A stretch of DNA of 64,000 bases from JANNXQ01 sp038238555 (GCA_038238555.1 JBBRXP010000005.1:13866-77865), one strand, 5' to 3'; positions 33,163-43,045 are shown, counted from the stretch's first letter. A program made the numbers and translations. The notes: a model not told the origin generated them from the sequence alone.

Positions 33163-36100
33163 TCACCGCCCGCCGTTCGCGCTGAGTTGCGTGAGAAGGC
33201 CGCGGGCTTTGGTGGCTTCGCCGGCGTCCTTCGCGGTGCCGAGAAATTTTTGCAGCGTCTCGATGGCGCCCGCGCGGTCGCCGCGTTCGGCCTGCACTGT
33301 CGCCAGACGGCGCGCGACTTCAAAAAGCGCCGGGCACGCGCGCTGCGCTAGCTGGAGGTGCGCGATCGCCGCGTCGGGCTTGCGCGCTTCGAGATCGGCC
33401 TCGGCCCAGTCGCCGTAGAGCCGCGCGAGTTCGGGAAAAATGTCCGGCGGATCGGGCGAGAGCGCGGCCAGTTTTTCCAGCACCTTCGCCGCTGGCTCGA
33501 AATCTCCCGCGCTCTTTGCCAGCGCGCGCAGGCGCGCGGCCAGGCCCGGCGCCGCGGTCTCGGGATGCTCCTCCACCAGCGCCAGCGCTCGCGCGGCGTC
33601 GCCGGCCTTCTCGTAGTGAGTGAAAAGTGCGCGGCGCAACTGCGTGAGCCGCGCCGGCGTGAACGCGAAATCCTGTACCTCCGCATCGACGTGATCGAGC
33701 CGCCCGGACGCTGCGAGCCAAGCGACGATTTCACCCAACTCGGTGTTCGCCCGATTGCCGAACGCAGTGCGCAACGTGCGACGGGCGCCGGCGAAATCTT
33801 TTTCCGCCCTCTGCAGTCGCGCGAAGTCGAGCCACACGACAGGAAACCGCGCGAGCGGATCGCCCCGGAGCGCCTGCTGAAAAAAGATGCGCGCCCGACC
33901 GCCGTCTCCGAGCGCCGCGTAGGCGCGCGCAAGTCGGCCGGCGATTTCGTCGTTGAGCGTGGCCGGCGCTTCGAGCGGGCCGAGCGCCGCGTGCGCGTCG
34001 TCCGCGCGACCCGCTTGCTGGAGGCACTTCGCGAGGTCGAGGACGTGTTGGATATTCACTGGATTGATCTGCGCGAGTTGCCGGTAAACACGCGCGGCAA
34101 AGTCGGGACGATCGGCTGCTCGCAAAAGCTCTGCCATCTGCTGCAACCCCGCTTCGCTTGCGTCCTCCCGCGCCAGCAAGCGGTCGAGCACTTCCTTCGC
34201 TCCTTCGTCATGCAAGCGTGCTGTGAGCAGCGCGCGGCCCGCGGCGGCCGCTCCCGCGCCATCGGCCCAGGAGGCGGTGAGTTCGCGATGGAATTGCGCG
34301 CTCACGCCCAGCCGGGCCGCGTGTTTCTGCGCGAGTTCAAAGTAACTGCTCATCAGGTCCGGCTGCTCGCTGGCTAGCTGGCGCAGGCGGTGCAGCTCGC
34401 GCAGGATCGCGGCCTCTCCATCCGCGGCATCGAGGATTTCCACCACCTTCGATTGCAGCGGGAAACGCATCCGCACATCGGTGTTGCGAGCGAGCACACT
34501 TTGCAACGCGGCGCGCGCCAGCTTGCGCTCGCCTTTCTCGACGAGCGCGGTGGCCGTGGCGATCGCGGGCTCCACATTTTGCGGCGGCGGGATGCGGGCG
34601 AGCGCGGCGAGCGCTTCCTCGGGATTGCCGGCTTTCACGTGCAGGAGCGCGACGCGGGGCTCGGCCTCCGTGGTCGTATTTTTTCCCAACGCTCGCAACG
34701 CCGCCGGCAGATCGCCGCGGGCCTCCAGCGCGGAGGAGAGCCCCATCTGGGCCGCCGTGTTGCGCGGCTCGAGCGAGAGCACGCGCTCGCAGGCCGCGAC
34801 CGCGTCGTCGGGTTTGCCGAGGCGCTCGGAGATTTGAGCAAAGCGCAGCGCGAGCCGCGAATCGCGAGCCGCACTCTCCATCCCCTGCCGCAGCAGCGCG
34901 CGCGCGTGCTCGGGGCGTCCGTCGTGGTCGAGCAGGTCGGCGAGCCGCAGCACGTTGTCGAGGTGCGCGGCGGCGTTGTCGTGGGAGAGCCCCTCGCCGA
35001 CCATTCGGGTGAGCGCGGCCTCCGCGGTTTCGGCGTCGCCGGCGGCAGTGCATGCGGCGAGCAGATTGCGCAGCGCTTGCAAGTTCTCCGGCTCCTGCTC
35101 CCAGAGCTGGCGGTGCACCATCACGGCCCGCGCGTGCGCGCCGGCATTTTCGAGCGATTCGGCGAGCTGCAGCGCGCCATCTTTCGGCGCGGCGCGCAGG
35201 TAGGCATCGAGCCACTCGCCCGCCTCCTCCGCCGTGGCGGCGTGCGCGATGCGCAGGGCGTGGAGGCGGCGGCGAACGTCGCGCGCAGTCTCGAGCGCCA
35301 TCTCGCCTTCTAGCTCGATGAGCGCGGTATCGGCCAGCGCGCGCTCCCACAAATGAATGGCGAGCGGCTCGAGCTTCCACGCGAGGAGTTGCGCGCCGGC
35401 GATGAGCAGGAAATTCCACCGCCGCCCGGCGGCTGAGCCCGTGTCGTCGAGCGGCGCGGGCGACATCGCGCCGAGCGAGGCGAGGCGGTCGAGATCGGCG
35501 CGCGCCGCGGCCTGCTCGCCCGAGAGCCCGTGCAGCAGCGCGCCGGCGATTGCGCGGTGCAGCGGGTGCACGGCCGGCTCGAAGGAAGCGAGATACGATT
35601 CGGCAAAGCCGGAGCGCTCGCCCGGCGCCAGCAGCAGCCAGTAATCGCGCAGCGCGGCATACACCGGCGCGTCGAAGGACTCCCCCGTCGTGCGAATCGA
35701 CGAGCGGAGAATTTCGATCGCCTTGTCGATCTCCCCGAGCTGCAGATACCAGCCCGCGAGATCGGAGCTGTAAGCCGCGCGCTGCGTGCTGAGCGAGTCA
35801 AACACGCGCTGGCCGAGTTGCGTAGCCTCGCGCAAATGGGCGCGCGAAGCGAAGACCTGCGCCGCCTGCCACAGCCGCGTAGTGGAGCCGCCCGGAAAAA
35901 GATGTGCCACCGCCTGCGGATCGATGCGTCCGCTGTGCGACTGTACGTACAGGCTCAACGCCACGAGCAGATAATCCCGCTCCGCCGCCGTCCGCCCGAG
36001 GTTCTGCATCCACGCGCCCAGGCGCGCAAATTGCCGCGTCTGCAGCGCGAGCCAGAGGAAGGCGTTCTTGAGTTGCACATTGGCCGCGTCGCGCGCCATC

Positions 36101-39100
36101 GCCGCCTCGATCGCGTCGAGCGCCGCGCCGCCGGCGCCGGCGTAGTAGAGCGCCCACAGCGCTTCGCTCGGGGCGACCGCCGAGCCGCTCCAGCGCTCGA
36201 TCCACGCGTCGAGCGTGCCCCTTGCCTGCTGAAGCTGCGCGAGCTTGCGGATGGCGTTGAAGCGAAGATCGCGGTCACCTTTTCCTGCGGCCTTCTCCTC
36301 GGTTGGAAAACTCTGGAACGCGCTCATGGCCACGGAGGTCGCGCGCCCATTGCGCTGCCGCACGATCGATCGGTATGCGAGCTGGAGCTGGCTCGCGTCC
36401 TCCGCTTTCAACTCGGGAATGCGCAGTGGCTCACCCGACTTTTCCACGGGCGCGAGCCGCAGGATTTCTTCGAGACACGCCTCGGCCTCGGCGCTCTCGC
36501 CTGCTTCGAGATCGAGGCCGGCGAGCGTGGCGAGCGCGGGCAAATTCGACGGCTCGAGAGCGCGCACGCGGCGCAACAGCTCGATGGCGCGCGGCGCGGC
36601 GCCCCACTGGATCTGAAACTCGACGGCGAGATGAAGCGCGCCGGCATCGCGCGGAAATTTGGCGGCGATGCGGCCCCAGGTCTTCGCGGCTTCCTCGAGA
36701 TCGAAATTTTTCTCCTGCAACTGCGCCAGCTTTTCAAATCCCTCGGCGCGATCCTGCGGCGCGATTCGCAAGAGCCGGGCCTGGAGCTTTGCCGCGGCGT
36801 CGAGCTTGCCCAGCTCCTCGGCCTCGCGCACGAGCTCGGGCAGCGACTCGGCCTGATTCGGCGCGGCGTAGCTGGCGTCGGCCAGCACCTCAAAGGCGGC
36901 GGCTTTATTTCCCGCTGCTTTGAGGATGCGGCCCAGCGCCATCTCGGTGAAGTAATCGTCGGCGCGCTGCTTGCGCCGTTTTTCAAAAGCGACGCGCAAC
37001 CAGTCGAGCATCTCGTGCCGGGTGCAGTAGGCGAGCAGGTCGGCGAACTGCGCGAACTGCTCGCGTTCGTCGGCCTCGGTCTCAATGGCCCGCAGCATGA
37101 GTTCGACGGCCTGCGGGTGCTGCTCGAGACGCTCGAGCACGCGGAGCACTTGCGTGAGCGCCTCCTTTTTTTTCGACACCGGACTGAGGGCATAGACTTG
37201 CCGCCAGGTATCGAGCGCGTCGGTCCAGCGCTCGGCGCGCTGTTGCGCGAGGGCGAGATCGGTGAGCGCCTCGACACTGCCGGCGCTGCTCTCCGCCAGC
37301 GCCGCAAAGACCTCGAGCGCCTGCGGGATGCGGCCCGCCTGGAGCTCGAGCTGGCCGGTGCGCCGCAGGTAAGCCACGCGGTTTGAGGGGTCGATCTCCA
37401 TGAGCTTTGCCAACTGCGCGACCGCTCCCTGCGTGGCGCTTTCCGCGGTGTAAATTTTCACGAGAAATTCGTACGCGGCAACAGAGTTCGGATTGATCTC
37501 GACGGCGTGGAGCGCGGCTTCGATCGCGCCTTTCTGCTCGCGCGCCCACGAGCGCCAGCGCGCGAGCCGCAGCCACCCGGCTTCGGTGGGCGCCGCGGCG
37601 GCCTGCTCGCCGAGTGCGTCGAGACGCAGCAGCAGCGCGGCAGAGTTGGATTCCGGGTTCGTTTGCTTCTGCACGCTCTCAAACCATTTTTGGTCCGCCT
37701 CAATTTCCTCCGCAGGCGTCTTGCTCAGCGCGTAGGCCCGCTCAAAGGCGGCCTGCGCAGCCGCCATCTCGCCGCGCGCGGTTTGCAATTCACCGAGCAA
37801 CATCTGGCACTCGCGCGCCTCGGGCTGGAGTTGCGCGGCCTTTTCGAGCGCGGCGACGGCGGCGGGAAGATGACTGTGCGCCTTGAGAATCTGCGCGATC
37901 TGGAGTTGCGCGGCGGCTTGCTCGGCGGCCGGCGCGAGCGGCCTCGCCAGCCGATCGAGCGCGCGCAACGCATCGGCCTCGCGCCGCTGGCTGAAGTAGA
38001 AATTTACCAGCGCGACGAGCGCTTCGCCCGAATCGCCCACGGCATCTTCGAGGAGATGATTTTCGACAAGATCGAGCAGCCGATTCTGCTCGTAGAATTC
38101 CAGCGCCCGCGCGCGCACCGTTTCATCGTTGGCCTTCACCCGCAGGAGTGCGGCGATGCGATCGCGCGCGGCGGCTGGAGCGTCGCGCTGCACGTCGATG
38201 CGCGCGCGCTCGAAGACGAGGTCGGTGTTGGCCGGCTGCTCGGTGAGCAATTGGTCGAACATCGCGGTGGCCGCGCCGAGCATATCATTCTGCGCGTGCA
38301 GGCGAGCGAGCTTGAGCCGGTAGTCGGCGTTGCGCGGGAGCAGGGACACGAGCTTGTCGAGCCACACGCGCTGCGCTTCGAGATCGCCGAGCCGCTCGTA
38401 GAGGTCGATGAGCTGAAGATACGCGCCGGCATCGCGCGGATTTTCCGCGGCGAATTGCTTCCACTTTTCCTCGAGCTCCGGCGTGCGGTGGTAGCGCTGG
38501 TGGAGCCGGATGATCTGCGATTGCAACTCGGCGCGCAGCCAGTTGCCGGGCGTGGTGAGCGCGAGCGCCTGCTCGAGCGCGCGCAGTGCGCCGTCCTGAT
38601 TGCCAGCGCCCTGCTGCACGCGCGCGAGCTGTTGCAAGGCCGCCGCGCGCTCGGCCGGCGCGGCGTGCGCGACGATGTATTCGATGTGCGGCACCGCGCG
38701 CTCGGCGAGATGATTGCGCGCATAACTGTCCGCGAGGCGGCGGCGCAATTCGAGATCCTCGGGATGCAACGCCGCGGCGCGTTCCCAGGCATCGGCGGCC
38801 TTCAGCAGTTCGCTGGCGGCGAGCCACGCGGCGCCGAGTTGCAGGAGCGTCTCCGCCTGCCGCGGATCTTCAGCCGGAAGCAAGGCGAGCGCCTTTTCCA
38901 ACGCCGCCGCGGCATAGCGCGGGTGGCCCGCTTCCGTGTGCAGCTTCGCGAGAGCAAAGAGCGGCAGCGGATTGCCCGCGTCCAATGCTGCCGCGCGCTC
39001 GAAGGCCGCGAGGGCCTCGTCACTTTTCCCCGCCTTGCGCAGCACCAGGCCGAACAGCATTTCGGAGGTGAATGTTCCGCCGGCATTGTATTCATCGAAG

Positions 39101-39279
39101 AGTTCCGCGGTCCGCCCACTCTCGAGATACGCCTGCCACAGCCGATCCAGGGCCGTGCCCTCGGCGGGATTTTTCTCGAGCATCTGCTTGTAACGCTCGA
39201 TGACTTTATCAGCCGGCTGCTGCGCCATCGCGGTGAAAGCGAGGAGCAGCAAGCACATGAAAATTTTCCGACACGACAT
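33163..39279 (-). CDS. Giant exported TPR-repeat protein
   Basis: 2038 residues. A signal peptide (KIFMCLLLLAFTAMAQQ) is followed almost entirely by 34-residue helical pairs of the tetratricopeptide type, recognisable by repeated A..LA..L/A...P patterns such as GKSDEALAAFERAAALDAGNP and GDRAGAIETLQKFL. No catalytic domain is visible. Such scaffolds mediate protein-protein contacts in the periplasm or at the outer membrane. The ATG at 39279 is chosen for the signal peptide; an in-frame ATG at 39258 is an alternative. Long antisense frames inside it are GC-rich shadows. Confidence 0.9.
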   Translation of the reverse strand: MSCRKIFMCLLLLAFTAMAQQPADKVIERYKQMLEKNPAEGTALDRLWQAYLESGRTAELFDEYNAGGTFTSEMLFGLVLRKAGKSDEALAAFERAAALDAGNPLPLFALAKLHTEAGHPRYAAAALEKALALLPAEDPRQAETLLQLGAAWLAASELLKAADAWERAAALHPEDLELRRRLADSYARNHLAERAVPHIEYIVAHAAPAERAAALQQLARVQQGAGNQDGALRALEQALALTTPGNWLRAELQSQIIRLHQRYHRTPELEEKWKQFAAENPRDAGAYLQLIDLYERLGDLEAQRVWLDKLVSLLPRNADYRLKLARLHAQNDMLGAATAMFDQLLTEQPANTDLVFERARIDVQRDAPAAARDRIAALLRVKANDETVRARALEFYEQNRLLDLVENHLLEDAVGDSGEALVALVNFYFSQRREADALRALDRLARPLAPAAEQAAAQLQIAQILKAHSHLPAAVAALEKAAQLQPEARECQMLLGELQTARGEMAAAQAAFERAYALSKTPAEEIEADQKWFESVQKQTNPESNSAALLLRLDALGEQAAAAPTEAGWLRLARWRSWAREQKGAIEAALHAVEINPNSVAAYEFLVKIYTAESATQGAVAQLAKLMEIDPSNRVAYLRRTGQLELQAGRIPQALEVFAALAESSAGSVEALTDLALAQQRAERWTDALDTWRQVYALSPVSKKKEALTQVLRVLERLEQHPQAVELMLRAIETEADEREQFAQFADLLAYCTRHEMLDWLRVAFEKRRKQRADDYFTEMALGRILKAAGNKAAAFEVLADASYAAPNQAESLPELVREAEELGKLDAAAKLQARLLRIAPQDRAEGFEKLAQLQEKNFDLEEAAKTWGRIAAKFPRDAGALHLAVEFQIQWGAAPRAIELLRRVRALEPSNLPALATLAGLDLEAGESAEAEACLEEILRLAPVEKSGEPLRIPELKAEDASQLQLAYRSIVRQRNGRATSVAMSAFQSFPTEEKAAGKGDRDLRFNAIRKLAQLQQARGTLDAWIERWSGSAVAPSEALWALYYAGAGGAALDAIEAAMARDAANVQLKNAFLWLALQTRQFARLGAWMQNLGRTAAERDYLLVALSLYVQSHSGRIDPQAVAHLFPGGSTTRLWQAAQVFASRAHLREATQLGQRVFDSLSTQRAAYSSDLAGWYLQLGEIDKAIEILRSSIRTTGESFDAPVYAALRDYWLLLAPGERSGFAESYLASFEPAVHPLHRAIAGALLHGLSGEQAAARADLDRLASLGAMSPAPLDDTGSAAGRRWNFLLIAGAQLLAWKLEPLAIHLWERALADTALIELEGEMALETARDVRRRLHALRIAHAATAEEAGEWLDAYLRAAPKDGALQLAESLENAGAHARAVMVHRQLWEQEPENLQALRNLLAACTAAGDAETAEAALTRMVGEGLSHDNAAAHLDNVLRLADLLDHDGRPEHARALLRQGMESAARDSRLALRFAQISERLGKPDDAVAACERVLSLEPRNTAAQMGLSSALEARGDLPAALRALGKNTTTEAEPRVALLHVKAGNPEEALAALARIPPPQNVEPAIATATALVEKGERKLARAALQSVLARNTDVRMRFPLQSKVVEILDAADGEAAILRELHRLRQLASEQPDLMSSYFELAQKHAARLGVSAQFHRELTASWADGAGAAAAGRALLTARLHDEGAKEVLDRLLAREDASEAGLQQMAELLRAADRPDFAARVYRQLAQINPVNIQHVLDLAKCLQQAGRADDAHAALGPLEAPATLNDEIAGRLARAYAALGDGGRARIFFQQALRGDPLARFPVVWLDFARLQRAEKDFAGARRTLRTAFGNRANTELGEIVAWLAASGRLDHVDAEVQDFAFTPARLTQLRRALFTHYEKAGDAARALALVEEHPETAAPGLAARLRALAKSAGDFEPAAKVLEKLAALSPDPPDIFPELARLYGDWAEADLEARKPDAAIAHLQLAQRACPALFEVARRLATVQAERGDRAGAIETLQKFLGTAKDAGEATKARGLLTQLSANGGR

Positions 39280-39476
39280 GGGTGGCTCTATCGTACGCGA
39301 GCCAAGAGCCGCGGCAAGAGAGCAAGGCTGGCCGTCACGCCGCGCAATCGCCCTCAGCACGTCTTTCAACCTTTGACAGGACGAATGCTTCTGGCCACCG
39401 GGGCAGAGGTTCACATCCTCGCAGTCGTAGCCAAACACCTGACCTCCCAATGGCTCGAACAGCACGGAATACCCCT
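39280..39476. other. Gap between TPR gene and phd-like gene, with a 31-codon ORF
   Basis: A plus-strand ATG at 39385 opens a 31-codon frame ending at 39480, with its TGA overlapping the ATG of the Phd-like gene (ATGA). Such coupling is common in toxin-antitoxin operons, but the peptide matches no family I know. It may be the tail of a degraded partner gene. Otherwise nothing is seen here. Confidence 0.3.
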
Positions 39477-39779
39477 ATGAAGCAAATCGCCCTCTCCGAA
39501 ATCAAAGACAATCTGCCGCGCTTCCTGCGCGAGGCAGCATCCGAGCAAATTGTGATCACACGCCATGGTCGCCCGGCAGGGATCCTCGTTGGCTTTGCCA
39601 GCGAGGACGACTGGATCGATTACAGGCTGGAGCACGATCCCCGGTTTCTCGACCGCATCGCAAAAGCGCGCGCGAGCATTCAGGCGGGCCGCGGTATCCG
39701 AATCGAGGATTTGGACGCTGCTCTCAAGCGAACCGAAGCGATTACGCCATCACGCAGGGGCCGCGCCGCGCGGCGATAG
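39477..39779 (+). CDS. Phd/YefM-type antitoxin, apparent orphan
   Basis: 100 residues. MKQIALSEIKDNLPRFLREA and EQIVITRHGRPAGILVGF match the Phd/YefM DNA-binding fold; the C-terminus (RFLDRIAKARASIQAGRG) would be the toxin-neutralising tail. Phd proteins bind their own promoter and cover a partner toxin. No toxin follows: recN converges 24 bases downstream. Upstream only a 31-codon frame is coupled to it. Confidence 0.8.
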   Translation: MKQIALSEIKDNLPRFLREAASEQIVITRHGRPAGILVGFASEDDWIDYRLEHDPRFLDRIAKARASIQAGRGIRIEDLDAALKRTEAITPSRRGRAARR

Positions 39780-39803
39780 ACTGCGTCTTTCCACAGACCG
39801 CTT

Positions 39804-41474
39804 TCACTTTCCACTTCTCAGCAGCGTCCGCGCGTGGGCCAGCGCGGACTCGCCTCTGCCGCCGAGCATCCGCGCGATTTCTTCGCTGCGCGACTTTCCT
39901 TCCACGGACATGATCTGCGAGAGGGTGCGGCCGGCGGTGAAGTCTTTGGTCACCACAAACTGCGCGTCGGCCGCGGCGGCGACCTGCGGGAGGTGCGTGA
40001 TGGCCAGCACCTGCCGCTCACGGCCGAGTGCGCGCATCTTGGCGCCGACGGCGTGGGCGATCTCGCCGCCGACATTTGCGTCGATCTCGTCGAAGACGAG
40101 CAGCGCGATGGTATCCTGGGCGGCGAGCGAGGATTTCACGGCGAGCATCACGCGCGAAATTTCTCCGCTCGATGCCACGGCCTTGAGCGCCTTGGCGGGC
40201 TCGCCGGGATTTGGCGCGAAAAGAAACTCGACGCTCTCGCAGCCATGCGCCTTCGGTTCAGCGTGGGGCTCGAGCGCGATCGCGAATTCGGATTTCTTGA
40301 AACCCAGATCGCGGAGATGCGAGGTCACACCGGCGGCGAGTTTCGGTGCGGCGGCTTTGCGCTTGCGCGTGAGTTGCGCGCCGGCGTCGGCGAGCGCGGC
40401 GCGGGCTGCCACGATTTCTTTTTCGAGCCGCGCGAGTTCTTCGCCGCGCGAATCGAGCTTGCGAAGGCGCTCGGCGGTTTCATCTCCGAAGGCGATGACG
40501 TCGGCGAGCGTGCGCCCGTATTTGCGCTTCAAGGTCTCGAAAAGTGAGACGCGCTCTTCCATGCGCGCGAGTTCTTCGGGTTCGAGATCGAGCTCTTCGG
40601 TGTAGCGCTGGAGGCCGGCGGCGAGGTCGTCGAGTTCCGCCAGCCCGCGGTGCAGCGTGTCGGCAAATCGCGCCGCGCCGAGATCGACGCGCTCGAGCTC
40701 GCGCAGCAGTTTGCCGGCTTCGTTGAGCCGGCCGATCGCGGCGTCGTCGGCCTCGACGAGCCGGCCGAGGATGGCGCTGGAAAGCTCGAGCAGGCGGCGG
40801 CTATTCGAGGCGGCGGTGTAGCGCGCGAGCAACTCTTCCTCCTCGCCGGCTCGCAAGTTGGCGGCTTCGATTTCCTGCGACTGGTGGCGAAGCAGATCGA
40901 GCTCGCGCTCGAGCGCCGCTTCATTCGAGGAGAGCGCGGCATGCTCGGCTATGAGCGCGTGGAGGGCGCGAAAATGTTGCGCGCATTTTCCGCGCAGCGC
41001 CTCGGCTCCGGCAAAGCCGTCGAGGAGCGCGAGCTGCGTGTCAATGGCGAGCAGCGATTGGTGATCGTGCGGCCCGTGCAAATCCACGAGCCCATCGCCG
41101 AGCTGCTTGAGCACGGCGAGCGTGGTGGGGCTGCCGTTGATGAATTGCCGGTTGGCGCCCGCCATCGTGAACACGCGCTTGAGCAAGAGCTGCCCTTCTT
41201 CGCACGGCTCCACGCCTTGCTCCGCGAGCCGCCCATCGAGCGCCGCGGCATCGCTCAAATGAAAGACTGCCTCGACCGTGCAGCTCTCCGCGCCGGTGCG
41301 GATGAGCGTCTTGTCCGCCCGCTCGCCGAGGATGAGCTGGAGCGCGCCGACGATGATCGATTTGCCCGACCCCGTCTCGCCCGTCACCGCCGTGAACCCC
41401 GGTGCGAGGGACCACTCGAGCTCTTCGACGAGCGCGAGGTTGCGGATGCGGAGCGAGGCGAGCGTGGCGGGCAT
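39804..41474 (-). CDS. recN: DNA repair protein RecN
   Basis: 556 residues, the normal RecN size. SLRIRNLALVEELEWSLAPG and TGETGSGKSIIVGAL (Walker A, 31-39) open the protein. The central part is coiled coil with the zipper-like hinge, and VMLAVKSSLAAQ, LLVFDEIDANVGGEIA and VLAITHLPQVAA form the C-terminal signature, Walker B and switch. RecN is an SMC-like ATPase acting at double-strand breaks. The start lies 4 bases after the HepT-like stop, so the toxin-antitoxin genes may share its transcript. Confidence 0.96.
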   Translation of the reverse strand: MPATLASLRIRNLALVEELEWSLAPGFTAVTGETGSGKSIIVGALQLILGERADKTLIRTGAESCTVEAVFHLSDAAALDGRLAEQGVEPCEEGQLLLKRVFTMAGANRQFINGSPTTLAVLKQLGDGLVDLHGPHDHQSLLAIDTQLALLDGFAGAEALRGKCAQHFRALHALIAEHAALSSNEAALERELDLLRHQSQEIEAANLRAGEEEELLARYTAASNSRRLLELSSAILGRLVEADDAAIGRLNEAGKLLRELERVDLGAARFADTLHRGLAELDDLAAGLQRYTEELDLEPEELARMEERVSLFETLKRKYGRTLADVIAFGDETAERLRKLDSRGEELARLEKEIVAARAALADAGAQLTRKRKAAAPKLAAGVTSHLRDLGFKKSEFAIALEPHAEPKAHGCESVEFLFAPNPGEPAKALKAVASSGEISRVMLAVKSSLAAQDTIALLVFDEIDANVGGEIAHAVGAKMRALGRERQVLAITHLPQVAAAADAQFVVTKDFTAGRTLSQIMSVEGKSRSEEIARMLGGRGESALAHARTLLRSGK

Positions 41475-41478
41475 GTCC

Positions 41479-41949
41479 TCAATCCGCGATCTTCTTCGCC
41501 GCTTGTTGCACGAAAGCCTCGATCCACTTTGGAAAATCCCCGGCCACCTGCGCGGCGATCTCCGCCAGTTCTCCGAGCCGCTCGCCGCGCAGTTCGAAAT
41601 CGTAGGCGTGCCGGAGGATGTGGCGGAAACTTTTCAACTCGCGCAAAGGCGGGCGCGCCGCGGTCGGGATGAAAGGCGGACGAATGTCGGGGAGGTGGAG
41701 TGTCATTCGCTCGAGCAATTTTTCGTGGTAATCGCCGCGCTTCTCGAAGTTGTTTTCGAAGGCTTCGCACACCCGTTCGAAAGCTTTCTCGAGGATGTTG
41801 TAGAGGCGGTGCAATTCGTAGCCGCACGCTTCGAGCGAGCCGGGATGCGCCTCCGCGAGGCGTTGCCGCGCGCGGCTGGCGGCTTGCGCAACCACCTCGG
41901 CGTCGCGCAGCAGGCCTTGGTGCAGGATTTGAAGCGCTACAGCGTCCAC
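41479..41949 (-). CDS. hepT: HEPN toxin, HepT-like
   Basis: 156 residues. The helical segment LYNILEKAFERVCEAFENNF and the later FRHILRHAYDFEL contain the RX4HXY motif (Arg109, His114, Tyr116). This is the HEPN RNase site plus the tyrosine that MntA-type partners AMPylate. The GTG at 41949 overlaps the end of the MntA-like gene by 13 bases. It is the toxin half of an MNT-HEPN pair (family knowledge); substrate RNA is unknown. Confidence 0.8.
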   Translation of the reverse strand: MDAVALQILHQGLLRDAEVVAQAASRARQRLAEAHPGSLEACGYELHRLYNILEKAFERVCEAFENNFEKRGDYHEKLLERMTLHLPDIRPPFIPTAARPPLRELKSFRHILRHAYDFELRGERLGELAEIAAQVAGDFPKWIEAFVQQAAKKIAD

Positions 41950-42266
41950 GGTTCGCCCTCGCGCAGGATCATCTCGCGCAGCCGCGTTTCGCCGAGCAGC
42001 ACGAGATCCACGGGCCGCCCGATGCGTTCCGCCAGCAGGCTCATGAGCAGATAGATGCTCATGCCGCGCGGCTTCTCGGCCAGCGCGAGATCGATGTCCG
42101 ACCACTCGCGAAAGCGTGCCGGCGCGGTGAGCGAGCCGTAGAGCCACACGCGGCTTCCCGCGGGCAGAAATTCCGCGAGCGCTGTGCGCAATCCGGCGCG
42201 CACTTCGAGCCGTTCGCGCTCGTCGCACTCGGCGCGGCGGCGTGCGGCATCTTGCAGGAGCTTCAT
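41937..42266 (-). CDS. mntA: MNT-domain nucleotidyltransferase antitoxin, MntA-like
   Basis: 109 residues. WLYGSLTAPARFREWSDIDLAL contains the GSx10DxD catalytic motif (Gly44-Ser45, Asp57, Asp59) of minimal nucleotidyltransferases. In the characterised HepT-MntA pair this enzyme AMPylates a tyrosine of the toxin and silences it. Both required motifs are intact here. The ATG at 42266 is used; an upstream in-frame start at 42302 is less likely. Confidence 0.85.
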   Translation of the reverse strand: MKLLQDAARRRAECDERERLEVRAGLRTALAEFLPAGSRVWLYGSLTAPARFREWSDIDLALAEKPRGMSIYLLMSLLAERIGRPVDLVLLGETRLREMILREGEPWTL

Positions 42267-42346
42267 GCGGCGCAGGGTAAGGGCGGGCCTCGTGCATGGC
42301 AACCGCGCGCCTTGCCTGGCGCAGCGGCAGCGTGTAATTGCTCCCC

Positions 42347-42913
42347 ATGCTTGCCGTCCTCGAAGACCCCGCCATCCGCGCGCGGGCCCATGCTGTCAGC
42401 GTGCCGGAGTATCATCGGATGATCGCCGCCGGCTCGCTCCCGGAGAATCTCGAACTCATCCGCGGCACGCTGGTTGAAAAAATGGCCAAGTCGCCCGTCC
42501 ATTCTTCCGTCGTCGAACTGCTCCGTGAGCATCTCGCGCTCTGTCTTCCGCCAGGCTGCTTCGTGCGACAGGAGCAGCCACTCACCCTCTGGGATTCCGA
42601 ACCGGAGCCGGATGTGGCGGTGATCCTCGGGGTGCGGCGCGATTTCGTCAGCGCGCATCCGGCAACCGCCGGGATGCTTATCGAAGTGGCCGTCACCAGC
42701 GAGGCTGTGGACCGCGTGAAACTCCAGCTTTACGCCGAGGCCGGCGTGCGGGAATGCTGGCTGGTGCTGGCCGGGGAGCGGGTGATCGAGCGCCACACCG
42801 AACCGCAGGGCGCCGCCTACCAGCGCATTGAGCGCGTCACTTTCCCAAATGCGCTGGAGAGCATCGTCTTCCCGGGGCTGACGCTGCCGCCGGCTGGCTT
42901 GTTCCCCGGCTGA
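42347..42913 (+). CDS. Uma2 family (putative restriction-endonuclease-fold) protein
   Basis: 188 residues. VSVPEYHRMIAAGSLPENLELIRG, EPEPDVAVILG and AVDRVKLQLYAEAGVRECWLVL match Uma2/DUF820 proteins, which have a PD-(D/E)XK-like core (Asp of the PDV strand and the Lys of the VKLQLY helix region). The cellular role of this abundant family is unproven. The ATG at 42347 is divergent from mntA, with an 80-base shared promoter gap. Confidence 0.85.
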   Translation: MLAVLEDPAIRARAHAVSVPEYHRMIAAGSLPENLELIRGTLVEKMAKSPVHSSVVELLREHLALCLPPGCFVRQEQPLTLWDSEPEPDVAVILGVRRDFVSAHPATAGMLIEVAVTSEAVDRVKLQLYAEAGVRECWLVLAGERVIERHTEPQGAAYQRIERVTFPNALESIVFPGLTLPPAGLFPG

Positions 42914-43045
42914 GGCGTCGCGACAAGATGCGAGCCTCCTCTTCGCCGAAGAGACCGGCCTCGGCGAGCTGGTGATATTCCCTCGACTGGAAATCCATAA
43001 GGAGGGAACCAGCACGTTCATGCGGCCGCCGCGACCAACTTCCCG

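Noticed and set aside
35530..39480. Long plus-strand open frames (over 600 codons each) opposite the TPR gene
   Set aside because: The TPR reading has a signal peptide and regular repeats; the antisense frames have neither.
43001..43020. Shine-Dalgarno-like GGAGGG with an ATG at 43020 as an alternative mnmE start
   Set aside because: The ATG at 43020 is not in the mnmE frame; MnmE homology begins at 43046.
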